Shown here piece by piece: positions 5,779 to 7,354 of a stretch of DNA of 7,354 bases. The notes under the pieces are model-generated. The model worked only from the letters and a program-made list of their open reading frames with translations, did no database searches and was not told where the DNA came from. Source of the stretch: an uncultured Alphaproteobacteria bacterium (lineage in GTDB: Bacteria; Pseudomonadota; Alphaproteobacteria; UBA7985; CAJQQZ01); NCBI GenBank assembly GCA_905480445.1, contig CAJQQJ010000216.1, positions 1 through 7,354 of the forward strand, in the 5' to 3' direction. The translations under genes were made by a program, and so were the position numbers. Position 1 is the first letter of the stretch; each line of letters begins with the position of its first letter.

Positions 5779-6404
5779 TATTCAGCTTTTCCGTCGACTG
5801 CTTCAATAGCTTTAGTTGCTGCGTCCATCGCAGCCTTTACCGAGTTCTCAGTACCGGAAATGAACAGACGACCAAATCGACCAACTGCGCGAACTTCAAC
5901 GATATCGATCTCGGCAGACTTTTCAGCTTCATTTGCTGCAATGGATATGTAAGCCGCCGGTGCACATTCAAGAATTCCCAGTGTCTGCCCTGGAACCAGC
6001 AAAGCGCCTTTGCGCCATTTATTCAACAACTGGGCCTGGTAGGGCTCAACAGAGGTAATGATCTGGGACGACGCGACAGTCGGTTTAACCCGATCTGACA
6101 TCGATGCACCAAGTTCTGCCAGTATGGCATCCCGGGCTGCAGATACTTCAGCATTTGATGGTGAGCGCAGGATAAAGAAACCGAATTCACGCTCAACAAG
6201 CTGAGACACAGCTTCGACTGAGCTGGCTTTTAAAGCGCGGTCAATCAGCGAGAATACACCATTGCCAGGTGCCATTTCTCCAATCAGGATCGTGTCACCA
6301 GACAAAGGTACGGATCCTTGAACGGTCGCGCCGTTATAGGCCGCAAACTTGGGCTGGAGATTATCAATTTGAACCAGGGCGCGAATTGTAATGCCACTAG
6401 ACAT
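5778..6404 (-). CDS. BMC tandem-domain shell protein, CsoS1D/CcmP type (BMC-T)
   Basis: Shell protein of 208 residues with two BMC domains, expected to form a pseudohexameric trimer in the facets of a microcompartment. Domain 1 (about 5-98) has IRALVQIDNLQPKFAAYNG and GEMAPGNGVFSLIDRALKAS. Domain 2 (about 112-204) has SSQIITSVEPYQAQLLN, PGQTLGILECAPAAYISIA and AANEAEKSAEIDIVEVRA. The layout and many residues match, from memory, the circularly permuted CcmP (about 213 residues) and CsoS1D proteins, whose trimers can stack into dodecamers with a gated pore. The pore-strand region of domain 1 is VEREFGFF with E71-R72, matching the conserved Glu-Arg gating pair (E69/R70 in CcmP). Domain 2 has VGRFGRLF. 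A good Shine-Dalgarno GGAG (6415-6412) lies 7 bases before the ATG, and only 2 bases separate the gene from the aldehyde dehydrogenase stop. This gene is the main evidence that the operon encodes a microcompartment. Confidence 0.93.
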   Translation of the reverse strand: MSSGITIRALVQIDNLQPKFAAYNGATVQGSVPLSGDTILIGEMAPGNGVFSLIDRALKASSVEAVSQLVEREFGFFILRSPSNAEVSAARDAILAELGASMSDRVKPTVASSQIITSVEPYQAQLLNKWRKGALLVPGQTLGILECAPAAYISIAANEAEKSAEIDIVEVRAVGRFGRLFISGTENSVKAAMDAATKAIEAVDGKAE

Positions 6405-6406
6405 GC

Positions 6407-7354
6407 TTATTCTCCATAATCATCGTAGATATCGCGCCACGGACGACTTTCGTAGGCGACGCGCTTGATATTAATCAAATGTAAGGCTGTAACGTTGTCT
6501 GACGTAATCGACCCCGACCAGGTTCCTGTCCCCAACATGAAGCTAGGCTCCAGGTCGGTCGAGTAGCCCATTCCGCCCATGATCGCAGGCGTATTCACCA
6601 ATACACGACCCGTTGGAATGGTGGCGAACTTTGCAACAATTTGCGGGTCATGTGAGTGAAGAACAGAAGAATGTCCCCAACCTTCAAACATAGCAATTTG
6701 ATGCGAAAGCTTTATGCCTTCATCACTGTCTTTGGCCACGTAGAAAGCCAGTACAGGATTAAGCTTTTCTGCGGACAAAGGTCTCTGCCACCCAATCTCA
6801 TTTTCTTCCGACACAAGACACCGTGTTCTTGGCGGAATTGAGAAACCAGCTTTAGATGCAAGGGCTTCCGGTGACTGTCCCACATTGTTGGGGTCCATGG
6901 CTTGTTTGCCAACAAAAATTACCTTTGCAAGTCGGTCTGACTCAGCAGGTGTACAGAAGTAGGCACCACGCAATTTCATTTCATGCTTTAGATCACGGGC
7001 AATAGATTGATCAGCAATCACAGCCTGTTCCGAAACACAAGCTGTACCGTAATCGAAAGACTTGGAAGTGATGACCATTTCTGCGACTTCACCAAGCTCG
7101 TCTTTCTTCGAAGCGTGGACGTAACAAGGCACATTACCGGCACCAACAGCCAGTGTTGGCTTCCCTGAGGAATAAGCCGCTTTCACCATAGCAGGGCCGC
7201 CAGTCGCCATCACAACAGATGTTCTGCGGTGCTTCATCAACTCGGCAGTACCTTGGATCGTTACTTCCTCAAGGCACTGAATCAGGCCTTTTGGTGCACC
7301 CATCTGTTCCGCTACTTCCGCCATAATGCGAGTGGTTTCTAAACCACAGCGAAG
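6407..7354 (-). CDS. CoA-acylating aldehyde dehydrogenase (5' end outside window)
   Basis: Converts an aldehyde plus CoA and NAD+ to acyl-CoA and NADH; in metabolosomes it is the core encapsulated enzyme. The frame is open to the right edge: 315 residues are present of an expected 460-490, so about 150 N-terminal residues are missing. The ATG at 7324 is internal, as ten in-frame codons precede it. Visible motifs are MGAPKGLIQ, ATGGPAMVKAAYSSGKP, GAGNVPCYVH, SKSFDYGTACVSEQAVI (catalytic Cys codon at 7039-7037), RVLVNTPAIMGGMGYST and NVTALHLINIKRVAYE. The SEQAVI context and the C-terminal HLINIKRVAYE resemble AdhE/SauS-like acylating dehydrogenases more than PduP/EutE. The C-terminus (PWRDIYDDYGE) shows no extra encapsulation helix; any targeting peptide would be in the missing part. 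It is the first gene of the tight four-gene block in this window. The aldehyde (acetaldehyde, sulfoacetaldehyde or other) cannot be fixed from the sequence. Confidence 0.93.
   Translation of the reverse strand, partial: LRCGLETTRIMAEVAEQMGAPKGLIQCLEEVTIQGTAELMKHRRTSVVMATGGPAMVKAAYSSGKPTLAVGAGNVPCYVHASKKDELGEVAEMVITSKSFDYGTACVSEQAVIADQSIARDLKHEMKLRGAYFCTPAESDRLAKVIFVGKQAMDPNNVGQSPEALASKAGFSIPPRTRCLVSEENEIGWQRPLSAEKLNPVLAFYVAKDSDEGIKLSHQIAMFEGWGHSSVLHSHDPQIVAKFATIPTGRVLVNTPAIMGGMGYSTDLEPSFMLGTGTWSGSITSDNVTALHLINIKRVAYESRPWRDIYDDYGE

Noticed and set aside
5345..5809. 154-codon plus-strand open frame opposite the dehydrogenase gene
   Set aside because: It is the antisense shadow of the MDH N-terminal region; composition and lack of motifs argue against a real gene.
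6407..7324. ATG at 7324 as the true start of the aldehyde dehydrogenase
   Set aside because: The frame is open for ten more codons to the window edge, and the protein from this ATG would lack about 150 residues of the family's N-terminal domain.

Overview
The window carries one strand-biased gene cluster, read entirely on the minus strand (right to left). Its gene content points to a bacterial microcompartment (BMC, metabolosome) locus joined to an amine/amino-acid oxidation module and an ABC importer. Protein style, the Liv-type importer, the DadA/SoxB-like flavoprotein and a moderate base composition suggest a Gram-negative, probably marine, alphaproteobacterium. That taxonomic guess is an inference with low to moderate confidence.

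Layout in transcription order: (1) the 3' two-thirds of a CoA-acylating aldehyde dehydrogenase, the core enzyme of metabolosomes (7354-6407, cut by the window edge). (2) A tandem-domain BMC shell protein of the CsoS1D/CcmP type (6404-5778). (3) A malate-dehydrogenase-type enzyme with an unusual N-terminal extension of about 88 residues that may be a BMC targeting domain (5778-4594). (4) A Rid/YjgF-family protein lacking the catalytic arginine of true RidA (4588-4175). These four are packed with gaps of 2-5 bases or 1-base overlaps. (5) After a 114-base gap with a perfect hairpin, an FAD-dependent amine/amino-acid oxidoreductase (4060-2897). (6) After a 163-base gap with a 12-base perfect palindrome and a candidate promoter, a branched-chain-amino-acid-type ABC importer: periplasmic binding protein (2733-1435), a terminator-like hairpin, LivH-type permease (1381-530) and LivM-type permease (530-1, cut by the left edge).

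Working model (inference): the importer brings in an amino acid, amide or amine. The flavoprotein oxidises it to an imine. The Rid protein handles the imine or a related reactive intermediate, and an aldehyde produced downstream is converted to an acyl-CoA inside the shell by the acylating dehydrogenase. The malate-dehydrogenase-like enzyme, rather than the usual alcohol dehydrogenase, could recycle NADH to NAD+ within the shell or act on a 2-oxo acid intermediate. No signature substrate-cleaving enzyme, phosphotransacylase, BMC-H hexamer or BMC-P pentamer gene lies in the window. If the locus is complete, these should lie upstream (beyond base 7354) or past the permease genes.

No RNA genes, CRISPR arrays, insertion sequences or other mobile elements were seen. 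No gene-free stretch exceeds 163 bases.
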